A stretch of DNA of 64,000 nt, from contig JBBRQD010000001.1 of assembly GCA_038227045.1 (NCBI GenBank), positions 148,511-212,510 on the forward strand, in the 5' to 3' direction. The number at the start of each line of letters is the position of its first letter. Positions within the stretch are counted from its first letter, which is position 1. The stretch comes from JANXLS01 sp038227045. GTDB taxonomy: Bacteria > Planctomycetota > SZUA-567 > H5-PLA8. The position numbers were made by a program, and so were the translations under genes. Below, one piece after another: positions 34,402-43,232 of the stretch. Below the pieces are notes generated by a model. The model worked only from the letters and a program-made list of their open reading frames with translations. It was not told the DNA's origin and did no database searches.

Positions 34402-35835
34402 TCACTTTTTCTTCGACTTTTTTCCGGGCATTGCGCCTTCGTCGCGCAAGCGCACTTTCCAGCCTTCGATTTCCTTGCGCACGTACTTTGGATTCGCCGA
34501 TCCCGCCGACGCGTACATCAATACCGCTTTCTTCGCGCCCAGAACCGAACGCGCTTCTTCCGTCAGAAACGAATGTGCGGCGCGCAGTTCGTCCGTGCGC
34601 AAATCTTTCAATTGGCAACCGCGCGATTCGGCGAGTTTTACCAGGCCACCGATCACGTGATGCGCCTGGCGAAATGGAATGCCTTTGCGCACGAGGTATT
34701 CGGCCAGCACCGTCGCGTCCATATAGCCCCACTCGCAGGCTTCGAGCAGGCGCTCGGTTTTGAACGTCACGGCGCGCAGCATCGGTTCGAGAATCGTCAG
34801 ACAACCCTTGAAATGCTTGGTCGAGTTGAAGAGGATTTCCTTGTCTTCCTGGAAATCGCGGTTGTACGCCAGCGGCATGCCTTTGGTGAGCGTAATGAGG
34901 TGGTTCAACAGCGCGACGGAGCGGCCCGTCTTGCCGCGGATTAATTCCAGCACGTCGGGATTTTTTTTCTGCGGCATGATCGAACTGCCCGTGCAGAACG
35001 CATCGTCGATGTTGATGAAGTTGAATTCGGTCGTGGTCATCAGGACGAAATCTTCGGCCAGCCGCGACATGTGCAGCGCGCACGCGGTCATGCAGAATGC
35101 GAATTCAAGCAGGTAGTCGCGGTCGGCGGTCGTGTCCATCGAATTGCTGGTGACGCCGTCGAAGTTCAAGAGTTTGGCGACGAGCGCACGATTGATCGGC
35201 AGCGACGTCCCGGCCAGCGCGCACGCGCCCAAGGGCAGCACGTTGGCCCGTTTGCGGCAATCCGCAAAGCGCGAATAATCGCGCGCGAACATTTCCACGA
35301 ACGAGAGCAGATAGTGCCCGATGGTGACCGGCTGCGCGCGCTGCAAATGCGTGTATCCAGGCATGACGTCTTCGGCGTGCCTGTCGGCCATGCCCACCAG
35401 CGCCGCCTGAACGAGCGCGATCTTCTGGCGGATGTCGTCGATCTCTTCGCGCAGCCAGAGGCGTTCGTCGAGCGCGATCTGATCGTTGCGCGAACGGGCG
35501 GTGTGCAGTTTCCCGGCGGTCTCGCCGATCTTCTCCTCCAGCGCCTTCTCGATATTCATGTGGATGTCTTCAAGTTCGGGTCGAAACTTGAAGTTGCCGC
35601 TTTCGATCTCGCCGGCAATTTCCTCCAGACCCTTGAGGATCTCTGCCTTGTCCTGCGTCGTAATCAGCCCGACTTCGGCCAGCATCGTGGCGTGCGCGAT
35701 GGAACCCATGATGTCGTGCCGATGCAACACCCAGTCGAATGAAATCGACTCGGTGAATGCCTCGGTGCGCGCGTCGGTCGCCTTGCTGAAGCGGCCGCCC
35801 CAAAGCTTTTCGGAGGATTCTTTTTTTGAGGACAT
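34402..35835 (-). CDS. argH: Argininosuccinate lyase
   Basis: 477 aa, standard. Last step of arginine synthesis: argininosuccinate to arginine and fumarate. Motifs: KLWGGRFSKATDARTEAFTESI at the N-terminus, TARSRNDQIALDERLWLRE (about residues 110-128), GYTHLQRAQPVTIGHYLLS with the catalytic His, and the flexible signature loop GSSIMPQKKNPDVLELIRGKTG (about residue 280). The C-terminus is Lys-rich (KKSKKK). No other arg genes are in the window. Ribosome-binding site is weak. Confidence 0.96.
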   Translation of the reverse strand: MSSKKESSEKLWGGRFSKATDARTEAFTESISFDWVLHRHDIMGSIAHATMLAEVGLITTQDKAEILKGLEEIAGEIESGNFKFRPELEDIHMNIEKALEEKIGETAGKLHTARSRNDQIALDERLWLREEIDDIRQKIALVQAALVGMADRHAEDVMPGYTHLQRAQPVTIGHYLLSFVEMFARDYSRFADCRKRANVLPLGACALAGTSLPINRALVAKLLNFDGVTSNSMDTTADRDYLLEFAFCMTACALHMSRLAEDFVLMTTTEFNFINIDDAFCTGSSIMPQKKNPDVLELIRGKTGRSVALLNHLITLTKGMPLAYNRDFQEDKEILFNSTKHFKGCLTILEPMLRAVTFKTERLLEACEWGYMDATVLAEYLVRKGIPFRQAHHVIGGLVKLAESRGCQLKDLRTDELRAAHSFLTEEARSVLGAKKAVLMYASAGSANPKYVRKEIEGWKVRLRDEGAMPGKKSKKK

Positions 35836-35880
35836 GATTCTCGATCGACTGGAATAAGCGTGCGAGATGGAGGGAACAGC

Positions 35881-35961
35881 CTATTTTTTCTTGGATCTCA
35901 ACTTGCGGTTGCGGCGTTTTTTGCTGCCGATTTTGCGGCGGCGACGGGGTTTGAAGGCCAT
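35881..35961 (-). CDS. 26-residue Arg/Lys-rich peptide, ribosomal-protein-like
   Basis: A short frame: MAFKPRRRRKIGSK then KRRNRKLRSKKK, stop TAG at 35881. The ATG at 35961 is preceded on the minus strand by AAGGAACACCGC, a strong Shine-Dalgarno at good spacing. The composition (17 Arg/Lys of 26) matches the very small ribosomal proteins; the AURKAIP1/COX24-type (RKRRKKMKK-like) and bTHX families are the nearest in style, but I cannot choose between them. It lies 45 bp upstream of argH on the same strand and 150 bp downstream of the cytochrome/WD40 gene. A gene this short is easily missed by annotation. Confidence 0.68.
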   Translation of the reverse strand: MAFKPRRRRKIGSKKRRNRKLRSKKK

Positions 35962-36033
35962 GCGGTGTTCCTTATCCTGTTGCAATCGGCGCCCGAAAAA
36001 ACCGGCTTCGGAGAGCCTGCGTCCAGCGTTCAT

Positions 36034-36056
36034 ACGCGAAGCCACATGCTTCGCGT
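36034..36056. other. Perfect 9-bp hairpin downstream of the cytochrome/WD40 gene
   Basis: ACGCGAAGC and GCTTCGCGT flank a 5-nt loop CACAT. It sits 56 nt past the stop of the cytochrome/WD40 gene and 72 nt upstream of the 26-residue peptide gene. No T-run follows on either strand, so it is not a classical intrinsic terminator; it may be an mRNA 3' processing or pausing structure. Confidence 0.5.
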
Positions 36057-36111
36057 CCATACTAAATCGAAGGCGACACTTCTAACAGCGCGGCAAAATA
36101 ATGCAAGCGGA

Positions 36112-39100
36112 TTATTTCGGCGGTTCGAACATAAACTGCTGCTTTCCATCGTTCGCGTCGAAGCCAAACAGGTTGCTGTTGTCGCCGCCGGCGACGACCG
36201 TCTTTCCGTCGGCACTGATTGCGGCGGATTGCAGGTAACCTTTCTCGCCTCCGAAGCTCTTCACGTCATTGCCGTTTTCGTCTTTCATGGTGCGCATGGC
36301 GGCGTCGCCGCCCGATGCCAGCACCACATTTTGCCCCCAAAGATAGTGCACTGACGTGACTTCCTTCTTGAAACGATTCTCGATATTGAACTTCTGCTCG
36401 CCGGTGATCATGTCCCAGATTTTGACGTTTTTGTCCGCCCCGGCGCTGGCCAGCGTGCGGCCGTCTCGCCGCCACGATACGCCCAGCACGTGATGGGTGT
36501 GTCCCTCGAACGTCTTCACCAGCTTGCCGTCGTTCAGGTCGAAGATGCGGATGAATTTGTCCGCGCCGCAAGACGCGAGCAGTTTGCCGTCGGCGCTGAA
36601 TGCCACTCCAAAGACAGTGTCGCTGTGAGCGTCTTTGAATTCGCGAAAAAGCTTTCCATCGGCGGCATTCCAGATTTTCACTTCGCCCGAGCGCGACGGT
36701 ACTCCACCGCCGGTGGCCAGCCATTTTCCATCCGCGCTAAAATTGAGCGCCAGCACGCGCCCACTAAACGGCGAATCGTCGCCATACGTGCCGATCATTC
36801 GTTCGAGTTTCCATTCGGGATTGACGTTCCAGACAACACAGCCACTCGCCGTGCCGATGGCGAGGCGATTGTCGTTCAGGAATTTAAAGGCATTGATGCC
36901 AGCCTGCGGGATAACGAAGCGCTCGCCGGCGCGGCCGTTTTCAGCGCTCCAGAGCGACACCAGTCCGCCGTCACCCGCGCCCGCGAAGAGCCCGTTCGAC
37001 GGCGAAACCGCCAGCGCGCGAAGCGCTTTTTCGCTGTCGGTGACGGCCTTTTTTGAGGCTTCCAGTTTCGCGTCATTTTGCTTCTGCAGGGTCTCAAATT
37101 CGGCTTGCGCGGTTTTGTGCTGGGTCAGTTCCGCGTCGGCTTTTTTCAGCGACGTTTCGGCGCGCTCGAGCGTGTGCTCCGCAACGTCTCGCGCAGACAT
37201 CGCGGCTTTGCTCGCCTGCTCCGCGTCGGTGAATGCTTTTTCGATCGCTTTGAATTTCGCAGCAGCCTCGGTATTTTTCGTGGTCAAGTCGTTGAACGCT
37301 TTTTCGGTGGCGGCTTTGGCGTCGGCAGCCGTTTTGGATTTCGCGTCGAGTTCCTTCGCAGCCTTTTCAGCACTCGCATTATAGGTCGCTTCAGAATCGA
37401 ATGCGCGTTTTGCGGCATCAAACTGCGCTTCGGCGGCCTTCAGCGCGTCTGGCGCGGGCTTCGCTGCGGGATCCTTGGCTTTCTCCCGAAGTTCGTTGAG
37501 TGCTTTCTCAGCGGCAGCTTTTGCTTCTGCTGCTTTATCGAAAACTTTTTTAGCCGCGCCGGCTTTGTCGGCGGCAGTCTTCGCTTCGCCCGCCGCGTCT
37601 GCGGCAGTTTTCGTGGCAGCGTCTTTGGCATCGGCCGCTTTCTTAAGCGCGGCGGCGGGTTCAGCGGCCACTTTCTGAGCGGCATCTTTTTCCGCGGCGG
37701 GCTTCTTCACGGCTTCGCTCTTTTGCTCCGAATCTTTGATTGCAGCCACCTTCGCGTCCGCAGCTTTCTTGAGTGCTTCGACCGCCGCTTTCTGTTCCTT
37801 CTCCGCGTTTTGCAGCGCCGTTTTGTGGTAGTCAATTTCAGCTTTGAAGAACGCGGCGTCCCGTTCGATGCTCGCGCGGGCTTCAGTGACGGCGCGGTCG
37901 CCCTTGTTCTCAAGGATGTTCTGGCCGCTCTCGGCGTTCCACACCCTCATGCGCGATTGGCCGGCCGTGGCGAAGCGTTTTCCGTCGCCGCGCGCGGCCA
38001 GCGCCGCTGCGGTGCCGCCGTGATCGAATTTCTTCACCTGGCTTCCATCGGCAAAATTCCACAGAATCATTGCGCCGTCCGTGCTGGATGAAATCAGTTG
38101 TTTGCCGTTGTTGATGAATTCCAATGCCGTGATCGTATTTCCGTGACCCTTCATTTCTTTCACGCTGGCGGCCTCGTAATCCGCATGAAGGGGAAGACTC
38201 CAGACGCGAATCGAACTGTCCGCGCCGCCTGAAACCACCTGACGCAACTCATCGTGAAATGCCAGCGCGGCGACTGCAACCGGGTTGAAAATTTCGCCGG
38301 CAATTTCGCCGTTCGCCGCATTCCATACGCGGATCGTTCTGTCCGCCGAGCCCGATAAAAGAAGCGCGCCGTCGTTTGAAAAAATGAGCGCATTCGTCGA
38401 GGCGGCATGCGCCGCGATTGCCCAGTTCATCTTTCCGGATTCGGAGTCCCACACCTCGATGCGCCCATCCGCGAGTCCTTTTGCGAGGCGATGCGCCGCC
38501 GCGTTGCTGGCAAGACTAACGACCGCGGATGGCTTCGCTTTCGGATCGTTGAAAACCATTTTTTCGGCGAGCGGCTGTTTACGCCAAAGCTTGACGCAAC
38601 GGAAGCCGCCCGTGGCCAGCAGCGTCCCCTCGGGATTGAACGCCAGCGATTGAACATAGTCGCGGTCGGCGCCGCCACCGATTCCATCCTTGCTCAACTC
38701 CGGATCGGCCAGCCGCGCGGACAATTGATTCGCGGCTATGTTGTAGAGAAAAACCTGATTTGCGCGCGTGCAGGCCGCGGTCTGAGCATCCTGCGTGATA
38801 TCGACTGCGAGAATGGGATTCAGCCCCGACGGCAATGCCCTCCAGACGAGCGGTTCCATGCCGGCGTTCGCATCACCCTGCGCGCCCTGATCGATCCACA
38901 ATTTTAAAATGCCCAATTGCTCGGGCTTGAGCGGCTTGGCGCCGACGTTGTTCTTCGCCGGCGGCATGAACGAATTCTCGTCCTGGCCGCTGCATATTTT
39001 GATCAGCAAACTATCCGCGCCTTTGCCCGGAATCACTGCCGGCCCGCTCTCTCCGCCCTTGCGAATCATGGGGGGATTTTCGAGATTCAGATCGGCTTTC

Positions 39101-39297
39101 GGCTTCAAATTTCCGTGGCACGCGAGGCAGTTCTTGCGCAGAATCGGCTGAACTTCTTTTGCGAAATCGACCGGGCCGTGGCCTTTTAATTCGGCGATGG
39201 GCGTGATGCCGGGCGAGGCTTTTTTCTCGCCGGACCACGCCATCGCGGCCACGCACAAAAACAAGGCCGCACACCATCTCAACGCTCTCTTCGTCAC
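36112..39297 (-). CDS. Planctomycete-type cytochrome c / WD40 protein with coiled coil
   Basis: 1061 aa. GTG start with AAGAGG upstream; signal peptide at residues 1-23. A PSCyt1 cytochrome c domain follows: heme site CLACH (C57, C60, H61) and a distal Met in NSFMPPAKNN. WD40 repeats occupy about 165-450 (ALIFSNDGALLLSGSADRTIRVW), then about 300 residues of Ala/Lys/Glu-rich coiled coil (455-755), then a second WD40 set to the end (GKLLASCGADKFIRIFDLNDG). The heme makes it an extracytoplasmic protein. Such proteins are hallmark products of Planctomycetes, with unknown electron partners. The coiled coil interrupts what would otherwise be one propeller tract. Confidence 0.88.
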   Translation of the reverse strand: MTKRALRWCAALFLCVAAMAWSGEKKASPGITPIAELKGHGPVDFAKEVQPILRKNCLACHGNLKPKADLNLENPPMIRKGGESGPAVIPGKGADSLLIKICSGQDENSFMPPAKNNVGAKPLKPEQLGILKLWIDQGAQGDANAGMEPLVWRALPSGLNPILAVDITQDAQTAACTRANQVFLYNIAANQLSARLADPELSKDGIGGGADRDYVQSLAFNPEGTLLATGGFRCVKLWRKQPLAEKMVFNDPKAKPSAVVSLASNAAAHRLAKGLADGRIEVWDSESGKMNWAIAAHAASTNALIFSNDGALLLSGSADRTIRVWNAANGEIAGEIFNPVAVAALAFHDELRQVVSGGADSSIRVWSLPLHADYEAASVKEMKGHGNTITALEFINNGKQLISSSTDGAMILWNFADGSQVKKFDHGGTAAALAARGDGKRFATAGQSRMRVWNAESGQNILENKGDRAVTEARASIERDAAFFKAEIDYHKTALQNAEKEQKAAVEALKKAADAKVAAIKDSEQKSEAVKKPAAEKDAAQKVAAEPAAALKKAADAKDAATKTAADAAGEAKTAADKAGAAKKVFDKAAEAKAAAEKALNELREKAKDPAAKPAPDALKAAEAQFDAAKRAFDSEATYNASAEKAAKELDAKSKTAADAKAATEKAFNDLTTKNTEAAAKFKAIEKAFTDAEQASKAAMSARDVAEHTLERAETSLKKADAELTQHKTAQAEFETLQKQNDAKLEASKKAVTDSEKALRALAVSPSNGLFAGAGDGGLVSLWSAENGRAGERFVIPQAGINAFKFLNDNRLAIGTASGCVVWNVNPEWKLERMIGTYGDDSPFSGRVLALNFSADGKWLATGGGVPSRSGEVKIWNAADGKLFREFKDAHSDTVFGVAFSADGKLLASCGADKFIRIFDLNDGKLVKTFEGHTHHVLGVSWRRDGRTLASAGADKNVKIWDMITGEQKFNIENRFKKEVTSVHYLWGQNVVLASGGDAAMRTMKDENGNDVKSFGGEKGYLQSAAISADGKTVVAGGDNSNLFGFDANDGKQQFMFEPPK

Positions 39298-39367
39298 TTT
39301 TAAACCTCTTTAAAAATAGGTTCTATCAATAACAATATTCGACACTTTCAAGTACACCATAAAATCG

Positions 39368-39410
39368 ACAAATAAAACGCCCCGCGAAAAGTAATTCGCG
39401 GGGCGCAACG
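39368..39410 (-). terminator. Intrinsic terminator of the M3 peptidase gene
   Basis: Perfect 11-bp stem (CGCCCCGCGAA / TTCGCGGGGCG at 39378-39388 and 39395-39405) around a 6-nt loop. Read on the minus strand it is followed by TTTTATTTGTCGATTTT. It lies between the M3 peptidase stop and the start of the cytochrome/WD40 gene, so it insulates the two same-strand genes. Confidence 0.8.
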
Positions 39411-39512
39411 TGGCGGGACCGTCTCGGTCCCGTTATCTTTGAATCCACGAGAGACGTTATTTTCGAAACAAAGCGCGTATCACGGGAACGGGACCGGGAC
39501 GGTCCCGCCACG
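39409..39512. repeat. GGGACCG palindrome, ends at a stop codon
   Basis: Arms 39409-39434 and 39487-39512 are 26 nt each with one mismatch, separated by 52 nt. The right arm ends at 39512, immediately next to the M3 stop codon (39513-39515). A related arm is embedded in the ROK gene at 31966. Confidence 0.85.
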
Positions 39513-41249
39513 CTATGTGTTCTCCAGGCCCGCCAGTTCCTTCGTGATTGCTTTCGCCAGCGGCTCGATGGTCTTTGAGCTGAAATCGAATTTGATCTTC
39601 GCCGCTTTGAACAATTCTGGCAGCGGACGCGAGCCGCCCAGCGCCAGCGCGCTGCGGTAATTCGCGACGGCTCCGGCGACGTTCTTCTTCGAATTGAGCC
39701 ACATCTGCAATGCGCCCAACTGCGCGATTCCGTATTCGATGTAATAAAAGGGGGAGCCGAAGAGATGCCCCTGGCGATGCCACATGTATGCGCGCGCGTC
39801 TTCGAAACCAGTCCAGTCTTCTATGCCTCCGAAACGCTTCTGCAGCTTGAGCCATTCGGCTTTGCGTTCGTCGCGCGTGTGGTCCGGGTGCGTGTAGATC
39901 CAATGCTGGAATGCATCGATCGTGGCGATCCACGGCATAAGCCCGATGATTCCTTCGAGATGCGTGCGGCGCGCGCGTTCGGCTTCGGCGGGCGCGTAGA
40001 ATTCGGTGAGATGCGGCCCGGCGAGCAGTTCCATGCTCATCGATGCCACTTCGCAAAATTCGAGCGGCGCGGAGCGATAATACAACAACGGCTCGCCGCG
40101 CGCGGCCAGCGAATGGAACGCGTGCCCAGCTTCGTGGAGCATCGTCTCGACGTCGCGATGCAGGCCGACCGCATTCATGAAAATGAACGGCAGCCGCGCT
40201 TCCTCGAGCGAATACTGGTAGCCGCCCGGCGCTTTGCCTTTGCGGCTCTCCAGGTCGAGGAGATTTTTCTTGCGGAGAATATCGAAATCCTTCGCCAGGC
40301 TCGGATCGATTTTTTTGAAGATCTTGTAGCACTTGTCAACCATCGCTTTCACTTCCGTGAAAGGCTTCAAGGGCTCGCGGCTTTTCATGTCCACGGCGTT
40401 GTCCCACGGCCGCAACTTATCGACGCCCAGCAAGAGCTTGCGGCGCTTCTGCAGCGCACGTGCCAGCGGGACGACGTGGTCGGCGACGGCTTTGTGATAC
40501 GCCACGCAATCCGCCGGCTCGTAATCGAAACGATGCTTCGCTTTGAAGGCGAAGTCGCGATAGTTTTTGAAGCCGGCGGTCTTGGCGATGCGCGTGCGCA
40601 GCTTCACCATCTCGTCGAAAATCGTCTCGAACTGATCGCGGTCCTTTGCACGGCGGGCAGCGATGGCCGCCCACGCCTCTTGACGCACGGCGCGGTCGGT
40701 TCCCTCAAGGTAACGGCCCGCCTGTTGCAGCGTCTGCTCCTTGCCCTGGACCTTCACCATCATCGAGCCGACGACTTTTTGATAGCGCTGGCTGAGTTTC
40801 GCGTCCTCGACTTGCAGCGGAATGTTTTCCTCGCGGTAGAGCTCGATTTCCATTTCAACGCCGCGCGCAAAGACCATCCAGCGATTCTTGGGCAGTTTCT
40901 GGTGCAGCGGATTGGCGACGAAGAGTTCCTTGATCCGGTGCCAATACGGTTTGCATTTCGGTTCGATGGATTCGATGAAAAGAAGATACGCCGCTTCGAC
41001 CGCTTTGTCTTCGGTGTGGCAGGTCATATCGATGTAGCGCTTGGCGACTTCCTCATCGAGCGCCGCGCCCAATTCACCACCATCAAGGACCCATTTTTCA
41101 AGCGCAGCCGTCGTTTTGATCGCCGGAGCGGCGTCGACAAGCTTCTTGAACAACGGCTCAATTTGTGCCCAGTTTCCCAGATCGATTTTGTCCGGAACGA
41201 ACGTTCGTTTCTGTGCGCGCGGCAGTTTTGCGAGTGCTTCGAGGGCCAT
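39513..41249 (-). CDS. M3-family oligoendopeptidase
   Basis: 578 aa. ATG at 41249 with AGGAGA six nt upstream; the longer frame to 41288 is non-homologous. Zinc metallopeptidase that trims short peptides in the cytoplasm. The gluzincin motif HEAGHAFHS sits near residue 371, with the third ligand expected in the downstream CEVASMSMELLAGPHL segment. N-terminal helical part (PKRTFVPDK-like start, then four-helix region) fits the PepF/M3 group of about 560-600 aa. No signal peptide. It starts downstream of nadB on the same strand. Confidence 0.93.
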   Translation of the reverse strand: MALEALAKLPRAQKRTFVPDKIDLGNWAQIEPLFKKLVDAAPAIKTTAALEKWVLDGGELGAALDEEVAKRYIDMTCHTEDKAVEAAYLLFIESIEPKCKPYWHRIKELFVANPLHQKLPKNRWMVFARGVEMEIELYREENIPLQVEDAKLSQRYQKVVGSMMVKVQGKEQTLQQAGRYLEGTDRAVRQEAWAAIAARRAKDRDQFETIFDEMVKLRTRIAKTAGFKNYRDFAFKAKHRFDYEPADCVAYHKAVADHVVPLARALQKRRKLLLGVDKLRPWDNAVDMKSREPLKPFTEVKAMVDKCYKIFKKIDPSLAKDFDILRKKNLLDLESRKGKAPGGYQYSLEEARLPFIFMNAVGLHRDVETMLHEAGHAFHSLAARGEPLLYYRSAPLEFCEVASMSMELLAGPHLTEFYAPAEAERARRTHLEGIIGLMPWIATIDAFQHWIYTHPDHTRDERKAEWLKLQKRFGGIEDWTGFEDARAYMWHRQGHLFGSPFYYIEYGIAQLGALQMWLNSKKNVAGAVANYRSALALGGSRPLPELFKAAKIKFDFSSKTIEPLAKAITKELAGLENT

Positions 41250-41285
41250 TGAGAATCTCCTAGAGAAAAAGTAAGCATTCAGTGT

Positions 41286-41351
41286 CAAAGCCGCGCACGT
41301 CAGTAAGCGGCCAACTCTTGCTTGGCCGCTTACTGACGTGCGCGGCTCTGG
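41286..41351. repeat. REP-like palindrome, family A copy 3
   Basis: CAAAGCCGCGCACGTCAGTA pairs with TACTGACGTGCGCGGCTCTG across a short loop; the inner GCGGCC/GGCCGC also pair. The right end is one nt from the nadB stop codon (41353-41355). Confidence 0.88.
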
Positions 41352-41352
41352 G

Positions 41353-42960
41353 CTATCCTTCGTATTGCTTCCGGCTGATCGTCAGATGCCGATGCCAGTG
41401 GACATCGTCGGTGTTCGGAAAATCTTTGCGCTGATGGGCGCCGCGCGATTCTTCGCGCTTCAGGGCGCTGCGCAACACCAACTGCGCGCAGGCCAGCATA
41501 TTCTGCAATTCCAATCCGGCCACTGAATCGAACTCTTCGGCGTACACATATTTTTGCCAGAAATCAAGCATCTGCAATGCGCTCGCCATCGTTTCGCCGC
41601 CGCGCAAAATGCCCGCGGAGCGGCTGACGAGGCTGCGCAACGAATTGCGGACGTCGACCAGATCGAGCGGCAGATTTTCCTTCGGCATGACCGGCCGCAA
41701 CGCCTTCTTCGGAAAAATCGGCTGCGGCACCGAAACGATTTTCAGCGCCTGAATTCCCGCCTCATGGCCAAACACCAAACCGTCGAGCAGCGAATTTGAA
41801 GCGAGCCTGTTGGCGCCGTGCACGCCGACGCTGGTCACTTCGCCGGCCGCCAGTAAGCGCCGCACGTCAGTTCGCGCGTTCAAATCGGTGCGGATTCCGC
41901 CCATCATATAATGGCACGCGGGGCGGATGGGAATGCGGTCTTTTGTCGGATCGATTTTATATTGCGCCAGGGTTTTGACGAGATTCGGGAAGCGGGTGTG
42001 AATCATCACGGGATCGAGATGCGCCAGGGTGAGAAACACGTTGGTGGCGTCGGTCGCGGCCATTTCGCGCGTGATCGATTTGGCGACGATGTCGCGCGGC
42101 GCAAGCTCACCGCGCTCGTCGTACTTCGTCATGAAGCGCTCGCCTTTCGCGTTGAGCAAATGGCCACCCTCGCCGCGCGCAGCCTCCGTGATCAAATGGC
42201 GTTTTGCGCCGGCCAGATACAACACGGTCGGATGGAACTGCACGAATTCCATGTCCTGAAGCGTCGCGCCCGCGCGAAACGCCATGGCCATGCCGTCGCC
42301 GGTGGCGACTTCCGGATTCGTTGTCTCGCGATAAATCTGGCCGATGCCGCCGGTCGCGATGATCGTCGCCTTCGCTTCGATTTTTAAAAGCTTGCCGGTC
42401 GCGGTGTCGAGCGCGACGAGCCCGTAACATTCGCCGTCGCAATGCAGCAGATCGACCGCGAAGTGATTTTCGAGGATCGTGATATTCGGATGATTGCGAA
42501 TCTTGCCGATCAAGCTGACTTCAATCGCGCGCCCCGTGGCGTCGCCATCGGCGTGAATGATGCGGTGATGCGAATGGCCGCCTTCGAGCGTGAACGCGAT
42601 TTTTCCGTTCTCGCGGTCGAATGGCGTGCCCCATTCGATGAGTTGTCTGACACGCTCGGGGCCTTCGGTGACGAGCTTGCGGACGGCGTCCTCGTCGCAC
42701 AACCCCGCGCCCGCGATCAATGTGTCGCGCAGATGGCCTTCGGGATCGTCGGCCGGGTCGAGCGCCGCCGCCACCCCGCCCTGCGCATAATACGTGTTGG
42801 ATTCTTTCAGCTCGCTCTTGGTCACGATCGCCACCGACGCGCTCTCGGCGGCAATGATCGCCGCGGAAATCGCCGCAATGCCCGAACCGACAATCAGCAC
42901 GTCCGGCGCAAGCGACGGAATTCTTCGCAGATCCACTTCAATCAGAAATTGTTCGATCAT
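41353..42960 (-). CDS. nadB: L-aspartate oxidase
   Basis: 535 aa, typical length. FAD enzyme that oxidises L-aspartate to iminoaspartate, first step of bacterial NAD synthesis. Dinucleotide motif DVLIVGSGIAAISAA (about residues 20-34), then NTYYAQGGVAAAL, the substrate loop EGGHSHHRIIHADGDATG, ATGGIGQIY and the MGGIRTDLNARTD and GANRLASNSLLDGLVFG segments that mark NadB rather than SdhA. Quinolinate synthase (nadA) and nadC are absent here. Start ATG opens with MIEQFLIEVDLRR. Confidence 0.95.
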   Translation of the reverse strand: MIEQFLIEVDLRRIPSLAPDVLIVGSGIAAISAAIIAAESASVAIVTKSELKESNTYYAQGGVAAALDPADDPEGHLRDTLIAGAGLCDEDAVRKLVTEGPERVRQLIEWGTPFDRENGKIAFTLEGGHSHHRIIHADGDATGRAIEVSLIGKIRNHPNITILENHFAVDLLHCDGECYGLVALDTATGKLLKIEAKATIIATGGIGQIYRETTNPEVATGDGMAMAFRAGATLQDMEFVQFHPTVLYLAGAKRHLITEAARGEGGHLLNAKGERFMTKYDERGELAPRDIVAKSITREMAATDATNVFLTLAHLDPVMIHTRFPNLVKTLAQYKIDPTKDRIPIRPACHYMMGGIRTDLNARTDVRRLLAAGEVTSVGVHGANRLASNSLLDGLVFGHEAGIQALKIVSVPQPIFPKKALRPVMPKENLPLDLVDVRNSLRSLVSRSAGILRGGETMASALQMLDFWQKYVYAEEFDSVAGLELQNMLACAQLVLRSALKREESRGAHQRKDFPNTDDVHWHRHLTISRKQYEG

Positions 42961-43070
42961 CGAACGCTCCGAGTCGTCTGCAAAATAAAATGTGGCACGG
43001 ATGGATAACTCAACGATTATGAAGAATACGCGTAGTGCGTATTTTCGTCGCTATCCAAAATTGCATTTTC

Positions 43071-43232
43071 GAGAGTGTTTCAAAACCGAACGCGGCGTAA
43101 AACGGCGCTTTTTGTCCGGCTCTTCGTTGCGAACTTCAAGCGTTATCTCCTCTGGATAGCGCATGAAGTTCGCGCCTCGATCCGATCAAAAATCGCTCGT
43201 TTTCCGCTCCCGTCCAGTTTTGAAACACTCTC
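43071..43232. mobile_element. 162-bp MITE-like inverted-repeat element
   Basis: The ends are perfect 16-bp inverted repeats: GAGAGTGTTTCAAAAC at 43071-43086 and its complement at 43217-43232. The arms stay complementary for most of their length (for example GCGAACTTCA at 43129 with TGAAGTTCGC at 43164; AAAACGGCGC with a near match on the other arm). No reading frame is inside. The right end touches the stop codon of the acyl-CoA dehydrogenase (43233). Terminal bases TTTCAAAA also occur in the ISAs1-type end at 63862. I see no obvious target duplication. Confidence 0.7.

Noticed and set aside
37078..38091. Phe/Gly-rich frame opposite the coiled-coil region
   Set aside because: Antisense image of the Ala/Lys-rich coiled coil; no start signal.
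39765..41252. 495-aa frame opposite the M3 peptidase
   Set aside because: Shadow of the peptidase coding strand; composition is Arg/His-rich and no family is seen, while HEAGH is intact on the other strand.
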